In this document: in pieces, positions 9,371 through 18,066 of the stretch
Numbering within the stretch: position 1 is the stretch's first letter
Layout of the letters: every line of letters starts with the position of its first letter
From: a virus
Reading direction: 5' to 3' (one strand)
Length of the DNA: 52,086 nt
Virus record (IMG/VR): IMGVR_UViG_3300002483_000007
Span: 20,240-72,325 of that record
The notes under the pieces: generated by a model
What the model was told of the DNA's origin: nothing
The model's input: the letters and a program-made list of their open reading frames with translations, nothing else
The model's database searches: none
Program-made: the position numbers and the translations under genes

Positions 9371-11649
9371 TACTTAGCTCCATCAATTGCATGTACAGCT
9401 TTATATGTTGCTCCACCATCAGATGTACTAAATGTAAGTACGTCTGTTTCACCGATTGGTGGACTAGTGGGAGCTGTGCCGCCGGGCCAATCAATTGTAT
9501 TATTATATGTCGTTACAGCCGCGTTTTCTTTAGCAATCGCAACGTAAACGTATTTATCGTTAGAACCATTGAGCTCACCAGCAGATGTAGCAAGACTAAA
9601 ACCAGTAGAAGTTACGTTTATTCTATCCAACCCGCTAGTCGCTTCAGCAGTTGAGGTGTTTGCATCTACATGCCTATCACCGGCGCCATCTGGTATACCT
9701 CTTACGGTGTCATAAATTTCCCAATTACCAGAACTAGTAGATGAACTTTTTATCATTATCCACTGAGGCTCAAAGCCACAATCAACAGAAGGGCCGGAAG
9801 CGTTGCCATTACCAGTATAACCGCCACAAGAAACAGTACTAGTATTATGTGACCACAGATAGGCAATAAATGTTTCTCCATCAGCATTCACATCTCCATT
9901 GCCGCCTACAGTAAACTCTGTTGAAGTAGGAGCAGTATCATTAAAGTTACCTGAATTATCAGACGTAGCTACAGTTGAATGTAACTTTAAAACATCAGTT
10001 TCTGGAGCAGTAGTGTTTGCTCTATGATATACCATCCAGTCACCACCACCGCTAGTTTTCTTAATTACAATCATGCCCGGAACTGCACCTAAATTATGAC
10101 TTATTGTTCTTACAGAGGCGTTACCCGTATATGTAACTATGTCAAAGAAATCAGGCGCCGATCTAAATGTAAAAGCGACATATGTAGCACCACCACCACC
10201 ACTGTTATTGAAGGTAGTACCTACTCCTAATGAAAATCCATCAGATCTAAAACCGGTCATTAAATCAGCTACTGTGCCTGATGCGGCATCTCTGTCAGTT
10301 CTTAACCTAACATTAGCACCTCTAACGGTGTCAAACATGTGTGGCGTAGTGCTGCCACTTCTGCCATGAAACCAAATCATACCTTCATTGTTAACTAAAT
10401 CTATACCAGTTGTAATATTTTGCTCGCCTCCAGGGTTACCATCTGCAGATCCTGTATAAAGTGTAGTTTGATACTTATCAGCTACACCTGCTGCATCTCC
10501 GCCGTTATACAATAACGTAGCCTGACTAACCGTACCACTTGGAGCAGGATTAGTAAGTTTTATTGATGTATTACCTGTTGGAGTGAAATTAAAAACTGAA
10601 CCAGTAGAAAGATCTAAGACTGATTCATTTACAGCCTTTTTCACGGCCATGTAGATGTAGGTACCACTAGAGTTATTCCACTCATTATCTGTAGTAACTA
10701 TTTGAAAACCTGAAGAATTAGTTTTTACTCTGTCAGCTGTTTGTCCTGCTCCATTATCATTAGCTCTTAATACACTTACACTACCACTTGTATCAAAACC
10801 ACGTTGTGAATCTACTATAGCCCAACCATCACCTGAATCTACTCTCTTTACTATTAACCATTGAGGCTCAAACCCTATATCAACAGTAGGACCGGTTGCA
10901 GAGCCGTTGCCTGAATATTCCCCACAAGAAATAGTATCAGTATTGTGAGCAAATAAGTAAGCTATGTATTCACCGCCTGCAGCATTCACGTGATTATTGC
11001 TTGCATTTACTGTAAAAACACTGGAAGTAGGCGCTGTGTTATTCATTGAGCCGGTGTCAGCATTTTCTGCACCATTAGTATTTAATCTTAATTGTTTACC
11101 AGCTCCACGAGTTCTGTGATGCACAAACCAAAAATCACCACTATCTATTCTTCTTATCCATATCATTCCTGGAACAGAACCTAAATTATGAGATATAGTT
11201 CTTAAAGTGTTATTACCGGTATAAGTTACTACGTCAAAATAATTAGCTGCTGATTTCCAAGTCCAAGAAACAAAGTTAGTTGAATTGGCATTCGATCCAC
11301 TTGCACTCCCTAAATTAAAACCAGTAGAAGTAAATGCAGTTAATGAATTAGCGTCAGTTGTTTGTGCACTAGCAGCATCATGGCTAATGAGATATTTAGT
11401 TGCGCCTCTGACTGTATCAAATAAATAGTTAGAACCACTAGCCCTGCTCTTTAACCAAACTAAACCCTCATTACCGCCTGATAGATCTACACCCGTAGCA
11501 ATACTTTGAGTGCCACCATTTCCTGTGTAAAGTGTAGTGCTGAATGAACCACTTGGCGTTGTAACATCAGCACCAATTGTCCCAAGGCTTTCGACGATAT
11601 TGGTTGCTTCAATACCGCTTTTGACTTTAAAGTCTTTGTTGTTTGCCAT
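9370..11649 (-). CDS. Tail adhesin with two repeated domains and FKVK leader
   Basis: 759 residues: leader MANNKDFKVKS, then two complete adhesin units (first FSTTLYTGNGGTQ to YIYMAVKKA, second YQTTLYTGSADG to YVYVAIAKE), separated by a linker that contains NFTPTGNTSIKLTNPAP, and an end domain close to that of the 435-residue protein. The double unit suggests an internal duplication or fusion of two single-unit genes, since the linker matches the C-terminal domain of the 436-residue protein. First of three coupled adhesin genes. Its ribosome site is AGTGAACC, weaker than that of its neighbours. Confidence 0.78.
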   Translation of the reverse strand: MANNKDFKVKSGIEATNIVESLGTIGADVTTPSGSFSTTLYTGNGGTQSIATGVDLSGGNEGLVWLKSRASGSNYLFDTVRGATKYLISHDAASAQTTDANSLTAFTSTGFNLGSASGSNANSTNFVSWTWKSAANYFDVVTYTGNNTLRTISHNLGSVPGMIWIRRIDSGDFWFVHHRTRGAGKQLRLNTNGAENADTGSMNNTAPTSSVFTVNASNNHVNAAGGEYIAYLFAHNTDTISCGEYSGNGSATGPTVDIGFEPQWLIVKRVDSGDGWAIVDSQRGFDTSGSVSVLRANDNGAGQTADRVKTNSSGFQIVTTDNEWNNSSGTYIYMAVKKAVNESVLDLSTGSVFNFTPTGNTSIKLTNPAPSGTVSQATLLYNGGDAAGVADKYQTTLYTGSADGNPGGEQNITTGIDLVNNEGMIWFHGRSGSTTPHMFDTVRGANVRLRTDRDAASGTVADLMTGFRSDGFSLGVGTTFNNSGGGGATYVAFTFRSAPDFFDIVTYTGNASVRTISHNLGAVPGMIVIKKTSGGGDWMVYHRANTTAPETDVLKLHSTVATSDNSGNFNDTAPTSTEFTVGGNGDVNADGETFIAYLWSHNTSTVSCGGYTGNGNASGPSVDCGFEPQWIMIKSSSTSSGNWEIYDTVRGIPDGAGDRHVDANTSTAEATSGLDRINVTSTGFSLATSAGELNGSNDKYVYVAIAKENAAVTTYNNTIDWPGGTAPTSPPIGETDVLTFSTSDGGATYKAVHAIDGAK

Positions 11650-11678
11650 AGGTTCACTTTCCCCTAATGAGCGTTATT

Positions 11679-12320
11679 TTAAATTTGACTTAGATTAGCC
11701 AGTGTAACGTAAGATCTTGCAGCAGAATCAGTTGCTGTAGCAAGAATACGAACATTTGCTCCTGAAATATCTACGTCATATGCTACGTGTTCTGAATCAT
11801 TTGTTGATATTGTTGCGTATTGCGTTGCCACTGCAGTTGAAGAATTGTTATGTGTAATCAGTAACTCAGTGACCATCCTAGAAGGTCTAGCGCTATCCCA
11901 GGCGGTGATAGTTGCCTTTATAGCACCATACGTAGCTTTAGCATATGATGCGATAGCAGTTTGAGTTATGTTTGTTGTAGTCGCAACTTGAGTATCTCCG
12001 CCTCCGCCGATAGCTCCCCATTCTCCGCCAGCATAACCTTCAAATGCATTATCTTCTGAATTGTAACGAAGCATTCCATTTACGGGCGATCCATCTCTTT
12101 GTGCTTGGGTACCGGACGGAAGCTTAACTGATGTTGTTCCCGAGAAAGTAATATTACCGGTTGCAGAAAGATTACCGGTTGCAGAAAGATTGCCACCAAT
12201 ACTAGCAGAATCTCCAACTGTCAGTATGCCGGAAGTCGTAAGAGTTGTTGTACCGGTAGAGTCCTCAGAGGTAAGCCCCGGAGCAACTATCCCATCCGTA
12301 CCATGTAATACTACTACCAT
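11679..12320 (-). CDS. Short tail-fibre protein
   Basis: 213 residues. It contains the fibre motif VNGMLRYNSEDNAFEGY followed by GGEWGAIGGGG, which recurs in the 130-residue protein at 16290 (AAGMFRYNSTAGAFEGY). The N-terminal third has NLSATGN repeated, encoded by an 18-base tandem duplication. The end, from SYAKATYGAIKATITAWDS, is a compact beta domain typical of a fibre knob. A TATAAATA box lies 21 bases upstream, so the gene starts a late unit. Function as a fibre tip is inferred from the motif and neighbours. Confidence 0.75.
   Translation of the reverse strand: MVVVLHGTDGIVAPGLTSEDSTGTTTLTTSGILTVGDSASIGGNLSATGNLSATGNITFSGTTSVKLPSGTQAQRDGSPVNGMLRYNSEDNAFEGYAGGEWGAIGGGGDTQVATTTNITQTAIASYAKATYGAIKATITAWDSARPSRMVTELLITHNNSSTAVATQYATISTNDSEHVAYDVDISGANVRILATATDSAARSYVTLANLSQI
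12153..12188. repeat. 18-base tandem duplication in a fibre gene
   Basis: Two perfect head-to-tail copies of attaccggttgcagaaag, in frame, each adding six residues (LSATGN on the minus strand) to the shaft region of the 213-residue fibre protein. A further, imperfect copy follows the second. Repeats of this kind can change copy number by slippage. Confidence 0.9.
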
Positions 12321-12340
12321 TGTTTGTCCTCTTTAATCTT

Positions 12341-12348
12341 TATTTATA
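12341..12348 (-). promoter_or_regulatory. T4-type late promoter box overlapping a stop codon
   Basis: Exact TATAAATA on the minus strand. Its TAA is at the same time the stop codon of chaperone copy 2 (GTA TAA). The ATG of the 213-residue fibre gene lies 21 bases downstream. Confidence 0.8.
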
Positions 12349-12847
12349 CGGGTTTCGTTGGCCAATCGGCCTCTTGTAAATTTGGCCAGTTATCATGTGT
12401 TGTAATATCACGAAGAGCTTTTCGATATGTTTTCATCTTAGCTGTCATTGTTACGTCTGACATTCCGGTCCAGTCTGTTTCTACAAGCAATCTATCTCGC
12501 TGTGCACGATTAGATTCAGCAGTTGCGGTGTCTAACGTTGCCTGATACGCGGCTTCTTGTTCTGCCTTACTTGTAGTCTTACCGTCTTTAGTATAGGCAG
12601 TAAACATATCTACAGCTACATGATTCTCAACCCAATTACCTTTAGAGTCTTGTTTAACTCCGTCTCGGATTGATACTTGGTATGAACCTGTAAGTTCTGC
12701 TGAAGGCATAGCAAATACTGGATCTAAGTTTAATCCGTCTAATGTTGCTTCTTTCCAGACACGAGGTAAAGACACATTAGAAAAATGCGCTCTCCATGCG
12801 CCTTGCGATTTAACTTCGCCTGTTGTTCTTTCTCTATATTCACCCAT
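12344..12847 (-). CDS. Tail-fibre assembly chaperone (copy 2)
   Basis: 167 residues, with the same C-terminal signature as the first copy: RDRLLVETDW, MKTYRKALRDI and EADWPTKPV. The N-terminal part (SLPRVWKEATLDGLNLDPVF) corresponds to SFPKNITKS... in copy 1 but has diverged. It directly follows the 869-residue adhesin, with a 27-base gap and an AAAGGATC ribosome site. Proteins of this family assist folding or attachment of fibre tips and are not always in the finished virion. Pairing with the adhesin just upstream is inferred, because the other copy has the same arrangement. Confidence 0.8.
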   Translation of the reverse strand: MGEYRERTTGEVKSQGAWRAHFSNVSLPRVWKEATLDGLNLDPVFAMPSAELTGSYQVSIRDGVKQDSKGNWVENHVAVDMFTAYTKDGKTTSKAEQEAAYQATLDTATAESNRAQRDRLLVETDWTGMSDVTMTAKMKTYRKALRDITTHDNWPNLQEADWPTKPV

Positions 12848-12874
12848 TCGATTGATCCTTTCTTATGAGTTTGA

Positions 12875-15484
12875 TTATGCGATTGCGTAGAAAATGTGAG
12901 TATAACCGTTTACGTTTACATTTGCATTATTATTTACTATAAAACCTGAACTATGAGGGTCTATCCAATCGCCAGTACCTGTAGCTGCTGATGTATTGAA
13001 TCTTAAATGTGGATCACTTCCAGTAACAATCCCTCTTTCAGTATCAAATACGAACCAATCACCTGTAGTACCTAAGAGTCTAATCAATACAAATCTAGCA
13101 CCACCAGTAAAGCCACAATCAACTACAAGACCGTCTGATCCATTTCCAGTATAGCTTCCCACCTTGGATACACCTGCGACTGTCGCAAAGAGGTAAGCTA
13201 TGTAGTTATATGTAGTATCACCATTAACTCCATTATGATCCCCAACAGTAAATTGAGTACTTGTAGGAGATGTGTTATTCCAAGCCCCTGAGTTTGTAAT
13301 TGCGTCGTCATCAGTATTTAATTTTAAATATTTAGTATTTCCTATTGCAGAATGATAAACATACCAATCAGCATTTGAACTTCTATTTTTTACCCATATC
13401 ATTTCTGGAACTACACCAAGATTATGGGTTGGTGCAAGACCTGCGATTGCTGTGCCTTTGTAAGTAACCACATCGAAAAAGCCAGGTGCACGTTTCCAAT
13501 TCCAACCTACCCAATTCCTATAATCAAAAGCAGTTGACGTGTGCATACCATCCATGTGATCAAATTGATCGTTATAGTTTTGGTGTGTTTCTGCACTAGT
13601 AGTATCACCACGTATCATTTGACCTTCACCACGTAGCCTATCTAAAAAGTAAGTAAACACATTACTAGCGCTATTGGTTCCATTTTTATATATGTGCGTA
13701 TCTACAGGAAAATTTGTAGGAAATGTAGATCCGTTAGTACCAGCATTTAAACCACCTGAAGGATTAAAAACCTTAGTCGCATCAGTAGGTGTAGCTAGTG
13801 GGCCTCTGCGTATTGCCATGAATATTGCATGTTTACTAGAACCCATGTTTGTAACATTAAATCCAGTTGGTGTAAGCGTAATGTAAGGAACTCCTGCTGT
13901 TTCTGCACCGTTTGCGTTAGGTTCAAGCAAAGCATCTACTGCACCAACAGGCAACCCACGCATTACGTCAAACACCATCCAATTTGAAACCGTTGCAGTT
14001 TGTTTCCACAATATCCACTGTGGTTCAAATCCAAGAGTGACTGTAGCGTTTTCACTTCCATCAGTAGTAAAATCTCCACACTCAATAATATCTTGGTCCG
14101 CATCCGGGCCGAACTCACCGTCATTATTGTTGTGTGCAAAAAGGTAGGCTATGTAGTTATTAGATCCACTATCAGATAAATCTGTTCCTATTGTAAATTG
14201 AGTGCTTGTAGGAGCAGTATTATTCCAATAAACAGCGCTTGTAATCTCTGCGCCAGTGGTAAATGCTAATGCTTTTGTTGCTCCTGATGATCTATGAAAA
14301 ATACGCCAATTACCTGCGCTGTCGGTTCTTTTTACCATTATCACACCAGGAGTAGAACCTAAATTATGGCTTAAAGTTTGTGCAGATCCGTTTCCAGAAT
14401 ATTGTACAATGTCAAAGAACTTTTCGGCTTTCCGAAATGTCCAACCAACGTATTCTTCATTGTTATCGTTATTATAAGACCAATTATATAATTGATAACC
14501 TGCTGCATTAAATGTTGCAGCATAGCTCGTTTGATTTACTTCTTGGCCAGTTGTATTAGTGCTAATCGTGTACTGAGCAGTCCTTGCTGTATCTAATAAA
14601 TAATGATGTTCATTAGAACCAGATGTTCTTTGTTTTGTCCAAACCAAACCGCCTGCACCTTCGTCGCCAGTAACATGACCAAATTCAGATGCTCGTACAT
14701 CATCCGAATTATAGCTATTCTGTGAAATACTGTGCGAGTTACCTGAAGCATCAACTAAAGGAGTATCACCTGATAAGCCTAAAAAGCTAGTGCCGGATAT
14801 AGAACTCAAATAAGACGTAGACGGTGTGAAATTAGAAGTATAAACCGCAGTTCCTTTTACAATGCGAAAGTCACTTATAAAACCAGTAGAGGCATTGTTT
14901 ACATTGTTTTGGCCTGTGAAAAATCGAGTACCAATATTAACTCCAGCTGTTGATGGATTTGGAAAGCTAGTGCCAGTGTAAGACATAGTAGTTTTAGCTA
15001 CTCCATTGACATATAAAACAATGTCACTTCCATTTCTTACACACGCCATGTGAACCCATTGCCCAACATAACCTGATATTGGTGTACTACTTGCTGTAGA
15101 AGTTTGAGAAGAAGAGCTTGTATTTACTAATATTCTTGGATTAGATGAACTTTGCCAACCAAAATCCCACCTTACACCAGTACTTTCACCCCAACTACAA
15201 ACAACAAAGTCACTATCTGCGGTTGGAAATACCCAGGCTTCTATTGTCCAGTTGCCAGTTCCAAACTGAAAACCAGCATGATCTGGAACAACAAGCCCGC
15301 TAGTTCCAGGAAATTTAGCTGATCCACCATCATGAGTATTACTTAACTTAATACCGTTGTCAATGATTTGTGAACCGGAATTTCCTGTCCATAAATTAGT
15401 AGCAAATACATCATCTACGTCAGTCGTTGCGCCGCCCGCAGCTGCCCCCGCGGCTGAAAGAAATAATTTCTTTTTAGTTGCCAT
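12875..15484 (-). CDS. Tail adhesin with LamG-like insert and repeated domains
   Basis: 869 residues, the largest adhesin here. Residues about 54-225 form a concanavalin/LamG-type lectin domain (GNWTIEAWVFPT, WVHMACVRNGSDIVLYVNG, GFISDFRIVKGTAVY). This domain interrupts the start of the first adhesin unit: the opening NGIKLS is at about 43-48 and the continuation GGLVWTKQR follows only after about residue 275. Two further unit cores follow, plus the block RRGPLATPTDATKVF and an end (GARFVLI to IFYAIA) shared with the 652-residue protein. The N-terminus is Ala-rich (AAGAAAGG). It pairs with chaperone copy 2. Carbohydrate binding is expected for LamG but unproven here. Confidence 0.8.
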   Translation of the reverse strand: MATKKKLFLSAAGAAAGGATTDVDDVFATNLWTGNSGSQIIDNGIKLSNTHDGGSAKFPGTSGLVVPDHAGFQFGTGNWTIEAWVFPTADSDFVVCSWGESTGVRWDFGWQSSSNPRILVNTSSSSQTSTASSTPISGYVGQWVHMACVRNGSDIVLYVNGVAKTTMSYTGTSFPNPSTAGVNIGTRFFTGQNNVNNASTGFISDFRIVKGTAVYTSNFTPSTSYLSSISGTSFLGLSGDTPLVDASGNSHSISQNSYNSDDVRASEFGHVTGDEGAGGLVWTKQRTSGSNEHHYLLDTARTAQYTISTNTTGQEVNQTSYAATFNAAGYQLYNWSYNNDNNEEYVGWTFRKAEKFFDIVQYSGNGSAQTLSHNLGSTPGVIMVKRTDSAGNWRIFHRSSGATKALAFTTGAEITSAVYWNNTAPTSTQFTIGTDLSDSGSNNYIAYLFAHNNNDGEFGPDADQDIIECGDFTTDGSENATVTLGFEPQWILWKQTATVSNWMVFDVMRGLPVGAVDALLEPNANGAETAGVPYITLTPTGFNVTNMGSSKHAIFMAIRRGPLATPTDATKVFNPSGGLNAGTNGSTFPTNFPVDTHIYKNGTNSASNVFTYFLDRLRGEGQMIRGDTTSAETHQNYNDQFDHMDGMHTSTAFDYRNWVGWNWKRAPGFFDVVTYKGTAIAGLAPTHNLGVVPEMIWVKNRSSNADWYVYHSAIGNTKYLKLNTDDDAITNSGAWNNTSPTSTQFTVGDHNGVNGDTTYNYIAYLFATVAGVSKVGSYTGNGSDGLVVDCGFTGGARFVLIRLLGTTGDWFVFDTERGIVTGSDPHLRFNTSAATGTGDWIDPHSSGFIVNNNANVNVNGYTHIFYAIA

Positions 15485-15490
15485 TATATA

Positions 15491-16279
15491 TTATCCTAAT
15501 GCTTGGCCTGCTGTAAATCCATACCAGTTCGTACCGCCGTCTCTTGTATAGAACACAAAGACGTCTTTAGCGCTTGCTGTTGCTGTAAGGGTTGGTGCTG
15601 TAGCTGCAGGCCAGTCTACAGTTCCTGGCCATGCTACAGTGTAACCACTTGCTGATCCGTCTTGTATAATCTCAAGGCTGAAGCTGAATGCCGTACCTGA
15701 TGAAGGCGGGTTACTAAAAGTAAACGTAGTGTTCTCTGTAAGAGTGTGACTAAAAGCGTTTCCAGCGTGACAGTCCACTGCAACTGCGTTTGAACTTGAT
15801 GTAACTGCTACATAAGTTTCATTATAACTATCTGCAATAAATTCACCCGTTATATCAGCACCAACTGAGGTTGTAGCAATTCTTGCAGTGTTATCGTAGT
15901 AAAGTGTTGCTGCACCATCAGTAGTAGCAGCAATCTTTGTTTCATTACCAGCTGCATTCATTACATTGAATTGATCTGCTTTAATATTTAAATTGCCTGT
16001 TCCATTGTCTAAAATTACAGAGTTTGAACCATCGTGAAAGATTTGCAAATCTGAACTATCACCTAGTACAATCTTATCGTTGTCACCAAACGATGTTGTT
16101 GTACCCGCAACTGTAAGATTACCTGTAACTGTAACACCACCTGCAAATGTTGCATCCTGTGCGCTATCAATTGTTAAAGCTGTTGTTGAACCATTCGTTT
16201 TAATTATAAGACGACCTGTGTTGTCAGCCGTATGGACGAGTGCGTCTGTTACTGTTGTTCCTGCTGAAATAATACTCAT
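15491..16279 (-). CDS. Tail-fibre protein
   Basis: 262 residues with a strong AAGGAGAACTC ribosome site. The first half is a string of short beta segments typical of fibre shafts (TVTGNLTVAGTTTSFGDNDKIVLGDSSDLQIFHDG). The rest contains HTLTENTTFTFSNPPSSGTAFSF and IIQDGSASGYTVAWPGTVDWP, a C-terminal module found at the end of many marine phage fibres and echoed in the 435- and 759-residue adhesins. It lies between the 130-residue fibre gene and the 869-residue adhesin in one unit. Distal fibre role inferred from repeats and context. Confidence 0.75.
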   Translation of the reverse strand: MSIISAGTTVTDALVHTADNTGRLIIKTNGSTTALTIDSAQDATFAGGVTVTGNLTVAGTTTSFGDNDKIVLGDSSDLQIFHDGSNSVILDNGTGNLNIKADQFNVMNAAGNETKIAATTDGAATLYYDNTARIATTSVGADITGEFIADSYNETYVAVTSSSNAVAVDCHAGNAFSHTLTENTTFTFSNPPSSGTAFSFSLEIIQDGSASGYTVAWPGTVDWPAATAPTLTATASAKDVFVFYTRDGGTNWYGFTAGQALG

Positions 16280-16289
16280 TGAGTTCTCC

Positions 16290-16682
16290 TTAGATTACTA
16301 CCCACCGCTGACCAGCAGCAACAGTTACACTTACACCGTTATTGACAGTAATTGGTCCTACGCTAAATCCGTTTGTTCCTGCAGGAAATACATATGTCTC
16401 TGAAGCTGTGCCAGTGTTAGTGTGTATCGCGCCACCGGCTTCCTGTCCACCGCCACCAATTGATCCCCATTCGTTGGTGTATCCTTCGAACGCTCCAGCT
16501 GTTGAGTTGTAACGAAACATACCAGCTGCTGGAGAACCGGTTCGTTGAGCTTCAGTACCAACTGGAACTTTAATATGTCCTGTGCTTGAGAGTGTTACGT
16601 CTCCAGCTGCTCCTACTGTACCTATGTTTGTGAGGTTACGGCTATCGTCAATAACCGTAGTATTTGAAACTTTAATTGCCAT
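16290..16682 (-). CDS. Short tail-fibre protein
   Basis: 130 residues beginning MAIKVSNTTVIDDSRNL, a leader common in marine phage fibres, followed by AAGMFRYNSTAGAFEGY and NEWGSIGGGG, the same motif as in the 213-residue protein. It ends in a compact beta segment (GVSVTVAAGQRWVVI). The gene opens a late unit: its leader and TATAAATA box are the second copy of the 50-base cassette found before the 100-residue gene. A frame within it on the same strand is a shadow. Confidence 0.75.
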   Translation of the reverse strand: MAIKVSNTTVIDDSRNLTNIGTVGAAGDVTLSSTGHIKVPVGTEAQRTGSPAAGMFRYNSTAGAFEGYTNEWGSIGGGGQEAGGAIHTNTGTASETYVFPAGTNGFSVGPITVNNGVSVTVAAGQRWVVI

Positions 16683-16725
16683 CTTCGTCCCCTGACTATT
16701 AGCTTTATGTTATTTATATCACTTA
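16676..16725. repeat. Promoter-leader repeat, copy 2 of 2
   Basis: Identical over 50 bases to 4124-4173. It covers the first two codons of the 130-residue fibre gene, its ribosome site, leader and late promoter box, and reaches into the stop region of the S74 fibre gene. Confidence 0.95.
16711..16718 (-). promoter_or_regulatory. T4-type late promoter box
   Basis: Exact TATAAATA on the minus strand, 29 bases before the ATG of the 130-residue fibre gene and immediately after the stop codon of the gene before it. Confidence 0.8.
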
Positions 16726-17528
16726 GATTTTAAATCTTCAATTTCTTGTTTGAGTTCTTTGATTGATTCTATAAGCAATCCAATTAAACCATCATAGTTA
16801 ACTGCTTTGTATCCATCTATTTCAGATACAACTTCTGGTGCTATTTCTTCCACCTCTTGAGCTATAACACCCATAGATGCTTTACCATTATTTTTCCAGT
16901 TAAATGTAACTCCACGAATCGAATCAACTTTATCGAGTGCACTATTAATTTGTTTAATATTATCTTTTAATTGAGAATCTGATGTTGAGTTGAAGTTTGG
17001 TGCAGATACGTCGCCTGTAAATGTGGCTCCTGAAATATTAGCAAGTTTTATCCAGTTACCGCCATGAGCAAAATATCCGTGACCTGTAGCATGAACATGC
17101 GCAAACATGCCATGATACGTACTTGCACTTGGTAAATCACCTTCATTTGAATAAACGTTAGCGAATAAAATCTTTCCTGTCGTAGTGATCTGGTTTGAAC
17201 CCATATCAAGTGGTTTATTAAAGTTCCACTTGTCACCACTTGAAGTATACGTTAACGTTGCGCTAGCGCCATTAATTGTAATACCAGCGCCGTCCGCTGC
17301 TGCGGCATCACCGGCTGAATCAGCTAAAACAATATTTTTATCGTTTACAGAAAGCGTAGTTGAGTTAATGGTTGTGGTTGTACCATTAACTGTTAAGTCA
17401 CCAGTGATTATAACATCACCACTAGAATCTTTCTCCACTTTAAAATTATTCAAATTCGAAAAGTTATTGTCAACTTCCGTATTCGTAAGTGGAGAGCCTT
17501 TGACAGCTCGCAGCGTTAGATTAGTCAT
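16719..17528 (-). CDS. Tail fibre with C-terminal S74 chaperone domain
   Basis: 269 residues. The N-terminus MTNLTLRAVKGSPLTNTEVDNNF is a widespread phage fibre leader; residues 40-170 are shaft-like beta repeats. From about residue 181 it is a peptidase S74 intramolecular chaperone: STSDSQLKDNI contains Ser183 and Lys188, the spacing of the known Ser-Lys dyad, then FNWKNNGKASMGVIAQEVEEI and a terminal coiled coil. In this family the domain trimerises, folds the fibre and then cuts itself off just before the Ser, so cleavage after Thr182 is expected. The ribosome site is AAAGGTAG. Confidence 0.85.
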   Translation of the reverse strand: MTNLTLRAVKGSPLTNTEVDNNFSNLNNFKVEKDSSGDVIITGDLTVNGTTTTINSTTLSVNDKNIVLADSAGDAAAADGAGITINGASATLTYTSSGDKWNFNKPLDMGSNQITTTGKILFANVYSNEGDLPSASTYHGMFAHVHATGHGYFAHGGNWIKLANISGATFTGDVSAPNFNSTSDSQLKDNIKQINSALDKVDSIRGVTFNWKNNGKASMGVIAQEVEEIAPEVVSEIDGYKAVNYDGLIGLLIESIKELKQEIEDLKSK

Positions 17529-17556
17529 GACAGGATACTACCTTTCGGATGTTAGA

Positions 17557-18006
17557 TTAGCTAATTGTAACAGTCCAAGTAATAGTTACTGAGTCGTCAG
17601 CTCCTTTGTTAACAGTGCTAAAAACAGTCCTACATAGCATAGTGCCGCTTGATGAAGCATTTAAAACTGCTGCTTCCGTAAGAGCACCTGTACCAGTTCC
17701 TGCTGGGAATGATGCGGTGTAAACTATTGTATTTGTTGAGGGTGCGCCTTCTCCGCCTGTAAGAGCAACTCGTGCTACCTCAGTGCCTAATGCTGTGTTA
17801 CCAGCTGCAGCTGCAGTATTGTTGGTACCAACTGCCATGTGCGACATATCTGTAGGTGAGCCAGAATCTGTCATTCTTGCTGCGATATAGACAAGCCCAG
17901 TAGTCACGACAAGATTCTTTTCTGTTCGTTCTTCCTTGACTTTTCCATTCTTATCCGTGACAACTATTTTTAGTTCTCCGGTTGGTTTTAGTGTTTCACT
18001 AATCAT
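17557..18006 (-). CDS. Conserved tail or fibre structural protein
   Basis: 149 residues starting MISETLKPTGELKIVV, with LVVTTGLVYIAARM, MAVGTNNTAAAAGNTALGTE and a beta-rich end. This family is frequent in T4-like and other marine phages, where it is usually called virion structural protein; it resembles short proteins that cap or join fibres. It has its own late promoter (TATAAATA, 41 bases upstream) and a GGAGATACC ribosome site. No enzyme motif or membrane segment. Exact role unknown. Confidence 0.72.
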   Translation of the reverse strand: MISETLKPTGELKIVVTDKNGKVKEERTEKNLVVTTGLVYIAARMTDSGSPTDMSHMAVGTNNTAAAAGNTALGTEVARVALTGGEGAPSTNTIVYTASFPAGTGTGALTEAAVLNASSSGTMLCRTVFSTVNKGADDSVTITWTVTIS

Positions 18007-18046
18007 CGGTATCTCCTGTTTATTCTAGTGACTCAATTATAGTATC

Positions 18047-18054
18047 TATTTATA
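18047..18054 (-). promoter_or_regulatory. T4-type late promoter box
   Basis: Exact TATAAATA on the minus strand in the 60-base gap between the repeat-rich stalk gene and the 149-residue gene. A second box with one mismatch (AATAAATA) lies at 18055-18062. Confidence 0.8.
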
Positions 18055-18066
18055 TATTTATTTTAA

